DNA of 64,000 bases from Gimesia alba (GCF_007744675.1 NZ_CP036269.1:7695917-7759916); one strand, 5' to 3'. Positions 35,563-45,980 are shown, numbered from the stretch's first letter. Made by a program: numbers and translations. Notes: generated from the letters alone by a model not told the origin.

Positions 35563-35888
35563 GGCACGTACCTCCTGGTTGTGCTCAAACTTTTAAAACG
35601 GTTCGTTAAAATACGTATCGGAAAAGCGGGCCTATGCTTCATCAGGGGAAATGTCACATTTTGGCCAGTTCGGATTGAGTTCTGGCAGTTTTTTTTGCCT
35701 CACTCAAACTTCCCGATACTTTTAGAATAAGTCGGTAAAAGACTAATGTAGAATTGAATTGTCAGGCAGCGTAGAGAATCTACAGAGCAAATGCACAAAC
35801 ATCCTGTCGCACCGGTTTTAACGATTATGCCGCCAGCCGTTCAGAGGCAGTCCGTTTAGATACGAAGGAGTAATCCCACCAACCGGGA
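35563..35888. other. Gap upstream of the desaturase gene
   Basis: No gene or repeat is seen in 326 bp. The region near 35563-35740 is AT-rich and presumably contains the desaturase promoter (read leftward). The right end abuts the sulfatase stop codon. Confidence 0.3.
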
Positions 35889-37367
35889 TTAGTTCGAGGC
35901 AGGCAGATAGAGCGAGGATTCGGGAAACAACTTCTTGGTCATCAGAACCGTCTTTGATTTGCCACCATGCCAGATATCCCATTTGGGGTCGGCATATTTA
36001 GTAAAGAACTGATCCATGCGCTGCTTGAGTTCTTTTCGTTTGCTGTTGAATTCAGAATCTCCGATCAGATTCTTTCGTTCTCCGGGATCTTGGGTCAATT
36101 GGTAGAGTTCGTTCGGCGTTTCCCGGAACCGTTCTATGTATTTCCAGTCTTTGGTCCGGATGGCGCGCACATTTTCAAACTCATAGAACACGACTTCAGA
36201 CCAGGGAATCTGTTCGCCTTTGAGTACCGGCGCAAAATTACGGCCGGGAGTTGCTGGTTTTTCTGGAATTTGATCCTGCAAGCCCAGATAGTGGAGCAGG
36301 GTCGGGTACACATCATAGTTGGCCACCATCATATCCTGCCGAGCACCAGAGACGATTTTTCCGGGTTGAGAGAAGATCAGCGGGATTGTCATCGTCCAGT
36401 CGAACGCCGTCAGAGGTCGCGTATGATCGCCCATCCCCCAATAGCCACTATGTCCGCCGGCTAGACCCTGATCCGCGGTGAAAATTACCAGCGTGTTCTC
36501 GCGAAGCCCCAGATCTTTCAATGTCTGCATGATCTCTCCGACGCCATCATCGACGGCGGAAACTTCTGCCGCATATTTGCGAATGATGCCGAGGTCACCA
36601 ATCCAGTCCCCATAATTGAAATTCCAGGGCTGTGGCTTCTCTCGAGGAAATGAGGGGAACGTCATCTTTTCATAGTCTGCTTTGAACCGGTTTTTGATCG
36701 GCTCCTTCATGGCGGAACCTAAGCCGTAGGGGCCGTTGTATGCCAAAAACAGAAAGAACGGTTTATCCTGATTTTGTTTGATGAATTTGATGCCGTGCTG
36801 CGTCCATAAATCCGTGAGATAAGTTGGCTCTTCACGAATTTTTTCGTGCTCGATTACTTTCTGATTGTAAAAACCCGCACTGCCGCCATGTGGTTTTGTT
36901 ATCCAATAGGAAAAGCCTTCCTGTGGATAGAGATTATCACCCAGATGCCATTTTCCCGACAGCCCGCAAACATAACCGGCATCATGCAGGACCTGTGGAA
37001 TCGACTGGAACTCTTCCAGCGTATTAAACGAATCAGGGCCGGTTTGAATCCGTGGTCTGAGATAACAGTGCACTCCATGCTGGCAGGGCATGAGGCCGGT
37101 GAGAAATGTAGCACGAGTTGGCGAGCAGACAGCGTTGTTCGCAAACGCGCGCGTGAACAACGTTCCTTCTTTTGCCAGCTGGTCAATATGCGGGGTCTTA
37201 ATATCCTTGTTACCATAACAACCCAGCGTCCATTCACCATGATTGTCAGTCATGATAATTACAACGTTAGGCTGCTTTTGCTCTGCAGCCGGCAAAATTC
37301 CAACGGTCAAAACACTCAGGAACAGGATCAGGCTACTGTTAAGAAATACTGAAATTACCCGACGCAT
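35889..37367 (-). CDS. Secreted sulfatase
   Basis: A 492-residue type I sulfatase with a Sec signal peptide ending around PAAEQ (residue 30). The formylglycine site is CSPTR with Cys81, and metal ligands are at MTDNHGEW (Asp41/Asn42) and in IFTADQGLAGGHSGYWG. It would cleave sulfate esters, most likely from algal polysaccharides, a trait expanded in marine planctomycetes. The substrate is not indicated by neighbours. Activity needs a formylglycine-generating enzyme, which is not encoded in this window. AAGGGGCG precedes the ATG. Confidence 0.93.
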   Translation of the reverse strand: MRRVISVFLNSSLILFLSVLTVGILPAAEQKQPNVVIIMTDNHGEWTLGCYGNKDIKTPHIDQLAKEGTLFTRAFANNAVCSPTRATFLTGLMPCQHGVHCYLRPRIQTGPDSFNTLEEFQSIPQVLHDAGYVCGLSGKWHLGDNLYPQEGFSYWITKPHGGSAGFYNQKVIEHEKIREEPTYLTDLWTQHGIKFIKQNQDKPFFLFLAYNGPYGLGSAMKEPIKNRFKADYEKMTFPSFPREKPQPWNFNYGDWIGDLGIIRKYAAEVSAVDDGVGEIMQTLKDLGLRENTLVIFTADQGLAGGHSGYWGMGDHTRPLTAFDWTMTIPLIFSQPGKIVSGARQDMMVANYDVYPTLLHYLGLQDQIPEKPATPGRNFAPVLKGEQIPWSEVVFYEFENVRAIRTKDWKYIERFRETPNELYQLTQDPGERKNLIGDSEFNSKRKELKQRMDQFFTKYADPKWDIWHGGKSKTVLMTKKLFPESSLYLPASN

Positions 37368-37593
37368 GAGTATCGCCCCTTCCGGAAGTCAAACCTGGAT
37401 TACTAACGACTGTTAATTAAATCATGCGGCATCGTCGGATTATTTTCAAGCGGTTCCTTTGATAGAGTCGTAGATTTATTACCGATTCAACGGAATTCTG
37501 AGAATTCCACATTCTGTCATCATGTCCAGTCGAGATTGAGTGGCGACGCAAATGGGGTTAGAAGGGAACAGAAATGAAGCAACGTGATACGGC

Positions 37594-37827
37594 TTAATAA
37601 TGAGGTGGCTTTTCTTGATAAGGATCCCGACCTTCGTCTTCTTCTTCCAGGGCGCCCAGACGGGAATCGAGTGATTTCAGTGACTTATTCAAAGCATCAA
37701 CGGTTGTGTTCTGCTGGATAATGGCCTGATTTAACTGTTCGACTTCATGTTGAAGATGCATCAACACGGATTCGACCTGAGTTAAACGAGACGATAGTTC
37801 TTCCAGACTGGATGGAATCTCATTCAT
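37594..37827 (-). CDS. slyX: SlyX family protein
   Basis: A 77-residue coiled-coil protein (SRLTQVESVLMHLQHEVEQL, then a second heptad block) ending in the SlyX-type EKPPHY. The function of SlyX is not well defined. It is a single gene between divergent sulfatase and esterase genes. Confidence 0.85.
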   Translation of the reverse strand: MNEIPSSLEELSSRLTQVESVLMHLQHEVEQLNQAIIQQNTTVDALNKSLKSLDSRLGALEEEDEGRDPYQEKPPHY

Positions 37828-37942
37828 TCGAGAGCATGCCTTTCGCGGACGGTACTGTTATTATTCTGCTGAAGAGTTATGATGACGCTAAAATTTTATT
37901 TAGTCGCGTTCTACATTGAAACAATCTGAGGTGAGATTCACT

Positions 37943-39469
37943 ATGATTCAACGATTTCGGTTTTGTCTGCAGACACTCTTATTCTCGATTGCGTTTTCTT
38001 TACTCCTGTTCGCCGAAGTACAGGCCGCGGAAAATAAGTTTCAGGTCAGCTTTGCGGATTCGATTCATCAGCAACCCTATTCAGGCCGCGTTTATCTGAT
38101 CTTTACCCGGATGGATCGGGAGCCGCGACTGGGACCCTCCTGGTTTCAACCAGAATTATTCGTTGCGCAAGACGTGAAAGACTGGCAGCCGGGAAAAACA
38201 ATTGAGTTCGCTCCCGATACGAAAGGGCTACTTTCATTCCCCACCCCGTTGTCAGAGATGAATCTGGCAGGATATCGCGCACAAGCCGTGGTTCGCTTTA
38301 ATGAGACTGCTCCCCAAATCGGCTCTGCTCCCGGAAATGGCTTTAGTCAGGTCATTACGATCCCAGCAGGCGGCTTTTCAAAGCCACCGTTGTTGACGGT
38401 CAATAAACTGGTACCAGAAAAACCGGTCAAAGAGAGCCGCTGGAACAAGCTCTTCAAAATTCGTTCTCCCCTGTTATCGAAATTTCATGGTAGCGATACG
38501 TTTTTTGAAGCCACCGTGCTGCTGCCACAAAGTTATTATGAGCAGCCCGATCGAAAATATCCGGTAATTTATACGATTCCCGGCTTCGGCGGAGATCATT
38601 TGCGCGGGCGGAGCTTGACTCCCGTCCCCGAACAAAATGAAGGAGGCGTGGAATTCATTCGGGTCTTATTGAATCCGAATTGCCGTTACGGACATCATGT
38701 CTTTGCCGACTCGGCCAATAATGGCCCTGTTGGAAAAGCATTCACGACGGAGTTTCTGCCAGCACTCGAAAAAACCTTTCGCGCCATTCCCGATCAACGT
38801 GCCCGGTTTTTAACGGGGCATTCATCGGGAGGTTGGTCTTCACTCTGGTTACTGGTGACCTATCCCGATACGTTTGGGGGTACCTGGAGTACGGCCCCCG
38901 ATCCCGTCGATTTTCGGGACTTCCAACAGATCAATCTCTATGATCCCACAAGCAACATGTATCGCGATGCCGCGAATCAGCCCAGGCCGCTTGCCCGTAT
39001 GGGACAGCAGCCGGTCTTATGGTATGAGTCCTTTGCCAAAATGGAACACGTTCTAGGACCCGGCGGTCAGTTGCGAAGCTTTGAAGCTGTCTTCAGCCCG
39101 CGCGGTAAAGACGGAACGCCCCTGAAACTGTATGATCGGGAAACGGGGACGATCGATCCTCAAGTAGCCGAAACCTGGAAAGCCTATGATATCAGACTGA
39201 TTCTGGAATCGAACTGGGAGAGCCTCGCGCCCAAACTGGCGGGAAAAATTCATGTCTTTATGGGCGATCAGGATACATTTTATCTGGAAGGGGCAACGGT
39301 GTTGCTCAAACAGTCTCTGGATCGCTTGAATGGGGACATCGCTGCAGATACGGTGGTCGAGATCTTTCCGGGAAAAAATCATTCATCGTTGATGACCAGA
39401 GATTTAGTCATGCGGATGCGAAAAGAAATGGTGCAAACGTTTCTCGCACATCAGGATGAGATCAAATAA
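37943..39469 (+). CDS. Secreted esterase (PF00756-type)
   Basis: A 508-residue exported protein with a Sec signal ending near AEVQAAEN. An N-terminal beta-rich domain of about 150 residues precedes an alpha/beta-hydrolase core like esterase D and antigen 85: VIYTIPGFGGD for the oxyanion region, the nucleophile elbow TGHSSGGWSS, the later HVFMGDQDTFY, and FPGKNHSS for the catalytic His. The substrate is unknown; relatives include feruloyl esterases. GAGGTGAG lies eight bases before ATG 37943. Confidence 0.87.
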   Translation: MIQRFRFCLQTLLFSIAFSLLLFAEVQAAENKFQVSFADSIHQQPYSGRVYLIFTRMDREPRLGPSWFQPELFVAQDVKDWQPGKTIEFAPDTKGLLSFPTPLSEMNLAGYRAQAVVRFNETAPQIGSAPGNGFSQVITIPAGGFSKPPLLTVNKLVPEKPVKESRWNKLFKIRSPLLSKFHGSDTFFEATVLLPQSYYEQPDRKYPVIYTIPGFGGDHLRGRSLTPVPEQNEGGVEFIRVLLNPNCRYGHHVFADSANNGPVGKAFTTEFLPALEKTFRAIPDQRARFLTGHSSGGWSSLWLLVTYPDTFGGTWSTAPDPVDFRDFQQINLYDPTSNMYRDAANQPRPLARMGQQPVLWYESFAKMEHVLGPGGQLRSFEAVFSPRGKDGTPLKLYDRETGTIDPQVAETWKAYDIRLILESNWESLAPKLAGKIHVFMGDQDTFYLEGATVLLKQSLDRLNGDIAADTVVEIFPGKNHSSLMTRDLVMRMRKEMVQTFLAHQDEIK

Positions 39470-39492
39470 AACGAAGATCACTTTGTTGTCGA

Positions 39493-40533
39493 TTAACTGC
39501 CAATGTAACGGGCATAGATCGTTTTCGCGGTCGAGGGATCATCGGTGCCTTTGATGATGGCGCGACCATCACGAAACAGGCTGATTTCATATTCGGGATC
39601 TTTCAGATTCAGCCTGAGCAGATACGCGTTGAAGTCTACCGTTCCCGATTTCTGGAGTTTTTTCGCCAGCTCTTCAAACACAATCTGCCCCTTATCAGCC
39701 GGAGAAACCTGAACCGCATTTCTGCCGCACAGTCGCGTGGTGCGCGAACCTTGTTCTCCCTTCAGCCAGATGCGCTCTCCTTGATGACAGGCTTTGCAGC
39801 CCGCTTTGTCACGGAGATCGGCCACGCTCATCTGCCGGAATGATCCCTCCCAGACATCGACGACAGTCAGTACCGGTTTGATCTGTTCTTCAAGTCCAGC
39901 AAGCAGTTTGATCGCGTCGACGGCTTCTAATGACGCGATCACATTCACCGTCGGCCCCAGGATGCCCGCGGTATCACAGGTTTCAGTGCTGCCCGGTTCC
40001 GGCGCGGAATCGATCAAACAGCGCAGGCAGGCGGATTTGCCGGGCAAGATCGTCATCGTCTGCCCGGTACTGCCGATGCAGCCGCAGTAGATCCAGGGGA
40101 TACCCAGTTCCAATGAGACATCATTGATCAGATAACGGACTTCGAAGTTATCTGTGCCATCCAGAATTAGATCGACGTCCTTTGCCAGTGCTAAGATATT
40201 GGTATGATCAATATCTTCCACGATCGGCTCGATTTTGACTTCGCTGTTGATTTTTTTCAGTTTTTCAGCAGCAGCAATCGCTTTGGGAAGTTTGGCAGCC
40301 ACATCGGTTTCATCAAACAGGACCTGTCTCTGCAGGTTGCTCAATTCGACAAAATCGCGATCGACAATTTTCAATTGACCAACGCCCGCTCGCACCAGCG
40401 TTTCTGCCAAGACGGTTCCCAAAGCGCCACAGCCGCACAATAAGACGCGACCCTGCATCAAGCGGGCCTGGCCTGCCTCCCCCAATTCTGAAAAGAGGAC
40501 CTGCCGACTGTAACGTTCCATTTCCGGTTTCAT
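39493..40533 (-). CDS. MoeB/ThiF-type adenylyltransferase (E1-like)
   Basis: The 346-residue enzyme activates the C-terminal glycine of a ubiquitin-like sulfur carrier (MoaD or ThiS). It shows RYSRQVLF, the ATP-binding GCGALGTVLAETL, VDRDFVELSNLQRQVLF, DGTDNFEVRYLIND and zinc cysteines in CLRC and CKAC. A C-terminal region of about 90 residues follows, rich in strands and containing VDFNAYLLRLNL and ISLFRDGRAIIKG, with the look of a small extra domain. The normal catalytic cysteine region is TCDTAGI. It cannot be told from sequence alone whether it serves molybdopterin or thiamine. No sulfur carrier gene is beside it. Confidence 0.9.
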   Translation of the reverse strand: MKPEMERYSRQVLFSELGEAGQARLMQGRVLLCGCGALGTVLAETLVRAGVGQLKIVDRDFVELSNLQRQVLFDETDVAAKLPKAIAAAEKLKKINSEVKIEPIVEDIDHTNILALAKDVDLILDGTDNFEVRYLINDVSLELGIPWIYCGCIGSTGQTMTILPGKSACLRCLIDSAPEPGSTETCDTAGILGPTVNVIASLEAVDAIKLLAGLEEQIKPVLTVVDVWEGSFRQMSVADLRDKAGCKACHQGERIWLKGEQGSRTTRLCGRNAVQVSPADKGQIVFEELAKKLQKSGTVDFNAYLLRLNLKDPEYEISLFRDGRAIIKGTDDPSTAKTIYARYIGS

Positions 40534-40673
40534 ACTGATGATCGCCTGATTGCTGATTTAGAAAGAAGATCTCTCTTTATTTTAGCAATCAACAACCAGG
40601 ATAACAGGGCGCCGTCCACAGAACCGGTGCACTCTCATCGACCAGAGGGTTCCGTTTCGCTGACGGGCTTCAA

Positions 40674-40704
40674 AAGAGCCCCGCTGCGGGAAGCAACGGG
40701 GCTC
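40674..40704 (-). terminator. Terminator of the ligase-OB-like membrane protein gene
   Basis: GAGCCCCG (40676-40683) pairs with CGGGGCTC (40697-40704). On the minus strand it is followed by TTTTG, a short U-tract. It lies about 30 bases after the stop at 40736. Confidence 0.6.
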
Positions 40705-40735
40705 GGCTCTGTTTCAGTTCGTATTCACTGTGAGA

Positions 40736-41881
40736 TCAGTCGACACTGATTTCCTGTAGCAGCGAGACAAATTGTGGCTTGATCAAGCGACGAGAATGTT
40801 CGTTCCAGCCTTCTGCTGCCACTTTCAAGGTGATCCTGGGTTTAATCCAGGTGGCAACCTGTTTGTTCTTCACAAAAGGTTTCTTCTGCCTCAGTTCTGG
40901 CAAACGTGACTCCCATTCTTTTCGAATATCTTCCGGAAGGTCGCTACCGATAATGTATCCCGCATACACCAGCTTCTTGTTATAGGAAGAGGCAATGAGA
41001 ACCGAATCGATCTTCCCGTTTGGCAATGCCGAATATCCGAGCAGCAGACAGTCGTACTCCTGCAGGGGCACCTTCGCGGTTTCTTCCGGTTCCTTTTCTG
41101 GTTCAGGCTCGGGTAGCGCTCCACCGGCTGCTCCAGCTGCCGCTGCTGCCTTTTCGGCCATTTTATCTGGCGTCTCTTCGCTTCCGCCTGCAAAGTCATC
41201 TAACGCTTCTTCCAGATTATCAGCACCGTCTCCTTCCGCATTTTTAGCCTGATCAACAATCGTCGCGACCAGATTGATATCGGCCGATTTTCGGAATCCC
41301 CAGTCTTTGAACAGAGAATTGAATTCAAATCCACCCACAATGGCAAATGCGCTGATGAATAAGGTCAGTCCCCAGACAGCCATGTCTAATTTCCATGCTC
41401 CTGCCGGAAAACGGCGAATTGTCGGGCCCCAAATTTTGAGGGGGGTCAGGAAAATACTCAAGATGCCGAACTCGACTGATTTCGAGACTGCATGCAAATA
41501 GACAATCATATGCGCAATCATAAACATCAGAAATCCAACGGTGGCTTGTGTGATGGTCCACAAACATAACTCGGCTGCGCTGGAGCAATAATATCGCGCA
41601 CCAATACTCAAGCCGATGGCGGCAATAGTTCCGACTCCCAGGATCCAACCCCATTCTGGAATGATTTCCCAGACGGTTTGTGGCTGTGGTTTGATTTCTA
41701 CTTCATCCTGAAGTTCGACCTGGCCCACACATTTTCCCAGAGCCGGATAGTAACCGCACTTCGGACACCAGGAGGAAAGGCCCCAAGGCTCATAAGTACC
41801 GCATTCAGAACAGGTCGGTTTTGCCTGCGAATTGTGGATATCTTGGAGAAGTTGGTCGTTATTCTGATTAATTTCTGGCAT
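40736..41881 (-). CDS. Zinc-ribbon membrane protein with C-terminal DNA-ligase-OB-like domain
   Basis: A 381-residue protein with a three-part layout. An N-terminal zinc ribbon has Cys24, Cys27, Cys39, Cys42 (CSECG, CPKCG). About four hydrophobic segments lie between residues 79 and 184. An acidic Ala/Pro-rich linker (about 215-275) follows, then a C-terminal domain at about 277-377. That domain reads DSVLIASSYNKKLVYAGYII, then SRLPELRQKKPF, then TWIKPRITLKVAAEGWNEHS and RRLIKPQFVSLLQ. This closely follows the order of the OB domain of ATP-dependent DNA ligases (PF04679). The catalytic nucleotidyltransferase domain is missing. The domain match is from memory of the family pattern. I chose ATG 41881; a longer TTG start at 41926 is less likely. 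Confidence 0.7.
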   Translation of the reverse strand: MPEINQNNDQLLQDIHNSQAKPTCSECGTYEPWGLSSWCPKCGYYPALGKCVGQVELQDEVEIKPQPQTVWEIIPEWGWILGVGTIAAIGLSIGARYYCSSAAELCLWTITQATVGFLMFMIAHMIVYLHAVSKSVEFGILSIFLTPLKIWGPTIRRFPAGAWKLDMAVWGLTLFISAFAIVGGFEFNSLFKDWGFRKSADINLVATIVDQAKNAEGDGADNLEEALDDFAGGSEETPDKMAEKAAAAAGAAGGALPEPEPEKEPEETAKVPLQEYDCLLLGYSALPNGKIDSVLIASSYNKKLVYAGYIIGSDLPEDIRKEWESRLPELRQKKPFVKNKQVATWIKPRITLKVAAEGWNEHSRRLIKPQFVSLLQEISVD

Positions 41882-42087
41882 AGCTCGGTTACTTTTTGAA
41901 GTAGACAGAGATGTAGATCGATACAATTTTATGTGTCTCTCCGAGTACCTTAGCTTACAAAATGCAACACCAACCCACTTCGAGTGTAATAAATGTCAAC
42001 ATCCAAGTAGAAAACCCCACACCAGCACCAGCATAATCAACACATCCCACACAATCAGTCCTGTAATTTGATGTTGAGACATTGGCA

Positions 42088-42124
42088 CAAAAAAAGACCG
42101 ACGCACTGTATAGTGCGTCGGTCT
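42088..42124 (-). terminator. Terminator after the FKBP gene
   Basis: GACCGACGCACT (42096-42107) and its complement (42112-42123) form a 12-bp stem with a GTAT loop. On the minus strand a run of T follows. It lies just after the FKBP stop. Confidence 0.95.
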
Positions 42125-42157
42125 GTGAATGATTTATTGAACTGACTCTAAGATCAA

Positions 42158-42874
42158 TCAGTTTACTTTCAGTAACTCAATATCGAAGATGAGAACTTCG
42201 TTCGGTCCGATATCAGGACCTGAACCGCGTGTTCCGTATGCCAAATCGCTGGGGATAAACAGCTGCCATTTATCTCCCTCTTTCATCAACTGCAGGGCTT
42301 CTGTCCAACCACTGATGACTCCATTAACAGGAAACGTTGCTGGTTGATTTCGTTTATAAGAACTATCAAATTCTTTTCCATTCGTCAAAGTGCCACGATA
42401 ATGCGTGGTCACTCTGTCATTCAGACCAGGAGTTTTTCCTGTTCCCTTTTTGATGACTTTATACTGCAGGCCACTTTTGGTGGTCTTAACGCCTTCCTTC
42501 TTGGCATTCGCAGCCAGGAACTGTTTTCCTTTCGCAATATTTTCCGCTTGCGCTTTCTTCATTTTTGCTTCCTGCTGCTGGCGTAATTCCTGCTGGAAAG
42601 CAATCAATGTGGCGCGGATTTCCTCTTCGGTCATTTGCGGTTTCTGCTTGGTCATGGCATCCATAATGCCTTTGACCAGAACCTGTGGATCAAGTTCCAG
42701 CTGATCTCGCATCAAATTTTGCCCCAGATTGTAGCCAATCCCGTAACTGACTTTCTGCTTCTGGTCTTTGAAAGCGGATTTACCGGAACCTGCTTTTTCG
42801 TTCTGTGCGTTCGCCAATTGTGAAAATCCAAACAACGCAATACATAAACAGGCAGAGAGATGCCATTTCGACAT
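42158..42874 (-). CDS. Exported FKBP-type peptidyl-prolyl isomerase (Mip/FkpA-like)
   Basis: A 238-residue protein with a Sec signal (SACLCIALFGFSQLANA). The N-terminal helical dimerisation region at about 30-120 is followed by an FKBP domain with VTTHYRGTLTNGKEFDSSY, VISGWTEALQLMKEGDKWQL and the terminal EVLIFDIELL. It would speed proline isomerisation during folding in the periplasm. It is a single gene with its own terminator; AAAGGTTG precedes the ATG. Confidence 0.94.
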   Translation of the reverse strand: MSKWHLSACLCIALFGFSQLANAQNEKAGSGKSAFKDQKQKVSYGIGYNLGQNLMRDQLELDPQVLVKGIMDAMTKQKPQMTEEEIRATLIAFQQELRQQQEAKMKKAQAENIAKGKQFLAANAKKEGVKTTKSGLQYKVIKKGTGKTPGLNDRVTTHYRGTLTNGKEFDSSYKRNQPATFPVNGVISGWTEALQLMKEGDKWQLFIPSDLAYGTRGSGPDIGPNEVLIFDIELLKVN

Positions 42875-43135
42875 AGGAACAACCTTTCGGTGAAGTATAA
42901 GAATAATGTTGAAAAGGGGGTAACCATACGGGACGGCGAGATCCGGGCAGCCGCTGTCGACATCCGGATTAGCAGGTGATGTATTGCATGGTGTCCTCTT
43001 TCACAGAGGAGCTTCGACTTAAATCAAGTTAATGATTATACGTAAGTCTCCCGCAAAGTGTCTACAATAAACGGCAATTCGCCTGTAAAACAGCGTATTC
43101 TGCCACTGAGGGTCCGGTTGCAACCTCTGTCCAGC

Positions 43136-44368
43136 TTAACGGACTACGTTTTGAAAACGCGTCACCGCTTCATTGATATTATCTCTGCTGTTGAAAGCAC
43201 TTAGGCGGAAATAGCCTTCGCCAGCAGCACCAAATCCACTGCCGGGAGTACCGACCAGGTGGGCCTTTTGCAACAATTCGTCAAAGAAGTCCCAACTGGA
43301 CGCATCTCCGGGTGTTTTGAGCCAGACATAAGGGGCATTGACGCCACCATAAACCGAAATCCCGACCGATTCCAGTCCTTCTCTCAGCAGTCGGGCATTT
43401 TCCAGATAGAACGCGATCAATGTCTGAATCTGCTGTTTACCCTGCTCTGAATAAGCGGCTTCCGCCCCTTTCTGGATGATGTAAGACACGCCGTTAAACT
43501 TAGTACAATGACGTCGATTCCAGAGAGGATGGATGTCTACCGTTTCGCCGCTCGCCGTCTTTCCTTTTAATTCTTTGGGTACGACGGTAAATGCACAGCG
43601 GGTTCCTGTGAAGCCCGCATTCTTACTAAAGCTGCGAAATTCAATCGCGACTTCTTTTGCTCCCTCGATCTCATAAATCGAATGGGGAATTTCGGGATCT
43701 GTAATGAAAGCTTCATAGGCAGCATCGAAGAAAATGATCGAGCCGTTCGCTTTGGCATAATCGACCCACTGCTTGAGAGTCTCTTTTGTCGCGACCGTTC
43801 CCGTGGGATTATTGGGATAACAGAGATAAATTAAGTCGACCGGTGATTCAGGCAGAGCGGGAACAAAGTTGTTTTCGGCAGTCACAGGCAGATATGTCAA
43901 ACCAGCATATCGTCCACTTTCATCCGCTTCGCCTGTGCGTCCAGTCATTACGTTGGTGTCGACATAAACCGGATAAACAGGGTCGGTGACTGCGACTTTA
44001 TTATCCGCACCAAAAATATCGAGGATGTTTCCGGTATCACACTTTGAACCGTCGGAGACAAATATTTCGTCTGCAGAAATATCAACGCCCCGCGATTGAA
44101 AATCATTTTGCGCAATCGCATCTCTCAGGAAAGCGTATCCCTGTTCGGGCCCGTACCCGTGGAACGTGTCAGGATTTCCCATCTCATCGACGGCTGCATG
44201 CATGGCTTCCCGGATCGCAGCCGGCAGAGGCTCGGTCACGTCACCAATTCCCAGTTTGATCACAGCTGCACTCGGGTTCTCTTCGCAAAACTTGTTGACA
44301 CGCCGTCCAATTTCCGGAAAAAGATAACCCGCTTTGAGCTTCAGGTAGTGATCATTAATCAAAGCCAT
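43136..44368 (-). CDS. dapL: LL-diaminopimelate aminotransferase
   Basis: The 410-residue PLP enzyme converts tetrahydrodipicolinate directly to LL-diaminopimelate, a short lysine route used by planctomycetes, chlamydiae and plants. Diagnostic parts are the opening [55 protein letters not shown] and the PLP lysine in [12 protein letters not shown]. Presence of DapL argues for the aminotransferase variant over the acylated routes. Start 44368 has GAGGCGTG just upstream; a longer frame to 44395 exists. Confidence 0.96.
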   Translation of the reverse strand: MALINDHYLKLKAGYLFPEIGRRVNKFCEENPSAAVIKLGIGDVTEPLPAAIREAMHAAVDEMGNPDTFHGYGPEQGYAFLRDAIAQNDFQSRGVDISADEIFVSDGSKCDTGNILDIFGADNKVAVTDPVYPVYVDTNVMTGRTGEADESGRYAGLTYLPVTAENNFVPALPESPVDLIYLCYPNNPTGTVATKETLKQWVDYAKANGSIIFFDAAYEAFITDPEIPHSIYEIEGAKEVAIEFRSFSKNAGFTGTRCAFTVVPKELKGKTASGETVDIHPLWNRRHCTKFNGVSYIIQKGAEAAYSEQGKQQIQTLIAFYLENARLLREGLESVGISVYGGVNAPYVWLKTPGDASSWDFFDELLQKAHLVGTPGSGFGAAGEGYFRLSAFNSRDNINEAVTRFQNVVR

Positions 44369-44535
44369 TTCACGCCTCAAATCATAAATAAACAAAACTT
44401 GTGTTGGTGAATCATCGAGAGAGATTTTTTCAAAACCAGAAACGCCGTTGTATTTTGAATTCAGCAGAATTGCAACCGACGCACACAGGAGAGACGGTTT
44501 TTCACAGAAAAGGTTCTATTCTTGCCGATCGTCAT

Positions 44536-45909
44536 TCAGTCGTTTTCTATGTTGTCAAACGGGCGCGGCATGGCATTGAACCAGAACTGCTGTGCGAGAG
44601 ACTCGATTTGGGTTAAGCCTTTGTACTCACTGATTTTGCGCTTACCTGTCAGCCGATGAGCTGCGCTTTCGAACAGCAGTCTGACTTGTGGTGGTTGTGA
44701 GCCGTGACCCGAATTCTGCTCCGGAATTTTGCTGATCGCGATTGCCACTCCCAATTGAAAACGGGCCTGTGGATAGACAGGCGCGCCGAGTTCTGCCAGT
44801 GACCAGCGATCAACGCGTACACGACACCAGGGACTGAATGGACGAGGCGGATCAACAAACGGTTGCAGTGCAGGGGGGAGCTGCGATTTCGCTTCTTCGT
44901 CAACCAGTAATGTCACGCGATCATGCGAACTCGCGTACAATCCCCAGGCAGGCCAATGATCAAAATATCCGATTGGTTCTAACAACGGAGACAGCATTAC
45001 AAACCAGACAATGGCCATGATGCCCTTTTCCCTTCCGATGCTGTGTTTGAATGACAGGTTGAAATCGGCCTGACTGAGGACAGCTTCTCCCGAATTCCTA
45101 AGGCTCAGCAAACCACTAAACAGAATCAGATCCTGGAAGATGAAATAAATATTCCAGACGAGAACACCACCATGGTGATTCAATCCCCAGGGACCGACGG
45201 CAAGAATGAGACAGACATGCATCGATACTGCAATCCAGAGAGCCCATTGGCGGGTACGGGGAATCAACAACCCCACCGCAATCAGTAATTCGGCAATCGG
45301 AAATGAACCAGCGATCAAGGTCAAGGTACGTTCGGTCCAGTATTCGGTAGATACTCCGATTCCGGTAAACAGTCCTTTTACTAGCTGGGGCCCCAGCGTC
45401 TGTATAAAGCTGGCATCGCATTTGGAAAGCGCGGAATAGAAATAAATGCTGATCACAAACAACCGAAACAGCCGAACAGCGCGCGGCGGTTTCAGACAGG
45501 TCAACAACAAAAATCCTATGGCAAACTGATACGCCCAGGGTTGGAGGCGATGCTGGTCAAACACGATCGAAATCAGGAACGCGAAAAAAAACAAGCCACC
45601 GCAAACTTGTTGAGCTGATTGCCAGCACTCCTGATCCTGTCTCCGCAAAAACCATGAGGCAGAGACCATTCCCAGCAGACAAAGACTGGAGATGACCATC
45701 GAGATCAACGTGAACCAGTCGATCCAGGTAGGCAGATTAAGTATATAGGAGAATAAAGGAACCTGAGGAAATAACGTTTGTGGTACCCAGAGCTGCCACG
45801 TAATTAAGAACAGCCCCAGACTGAAACATGTCAAAGTGACTTTAAGTAATCGCAGTTGTAAGAAAATCTTCTCATATGACATGGATTGGATCACCGTTTT
45901 TGCGTTCAT
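44536..45909 (-). CDS. Polytopic membrane protein, HTTM/DoxX-like
   Basis: A 457-residue protein with about eight to nine membrane segments in the first 330 residues, then a soluble C-terminal part of about 130 residues with WCRVRVDRWSLAELG and a terminal FWFNAMPRPFDN. The motif YFYSALSKCDASFIQTLG and the order of helices are like the HTTM/DoxX-type families, which include vitamin K-dependent carboxylase relatives, but key catalytic residues of that enzyme are not evident. Function is unknown. It is encoded between dapL and a YgfZ-like gene, all on the minus strand. Confidence 0.65.
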   Translation of the reverse strand: MNAKTVIQSMSYEKIFLQLRLLKVTLTCFSLGLFLITWQLWVPQTLFPQVPLFSYILNLPTWIDWFTLISMVISSLCLLGMVSASWFLRRQDQECWQSAQQVCGGLFFFAFLISIVFDQHRLQPWAYQFAIGFLLLTCLKPPRAVRLFRLFVISIYFYSALSKCDASFIQTLGPQLVKGLFTGIGVSTEYWTERTLTLIAGSFPIAELLIAVGLLIPRTRQWALWIAVSMHVCLILAVGPWGLNHHGGVLVWNIYFIFQDLILFSGLLSLRNSGEAVLSQADFNLSFKHSIGREKGIMAIVWFVMLSPLLEPIGYFDHWPAWGLYASSHDRVTLLVDEEAKSQLPPALQPFVDPPRPFSPWCRVRVDRWSLAELGAPVYPQARFQLGVAIAISKIPEQNSGHGSQPPQVRLLFESAAHRLTGKRKISEYKGLTQIESLAQQFWFNAMPRPFDNIEND

Positions 45910-45980
45910 TATAACGCTCAGCGATCACTTTCACCGCTCTCTGACAAATCTACGGAGAAAAAAACTGGTGAATCAATGAC

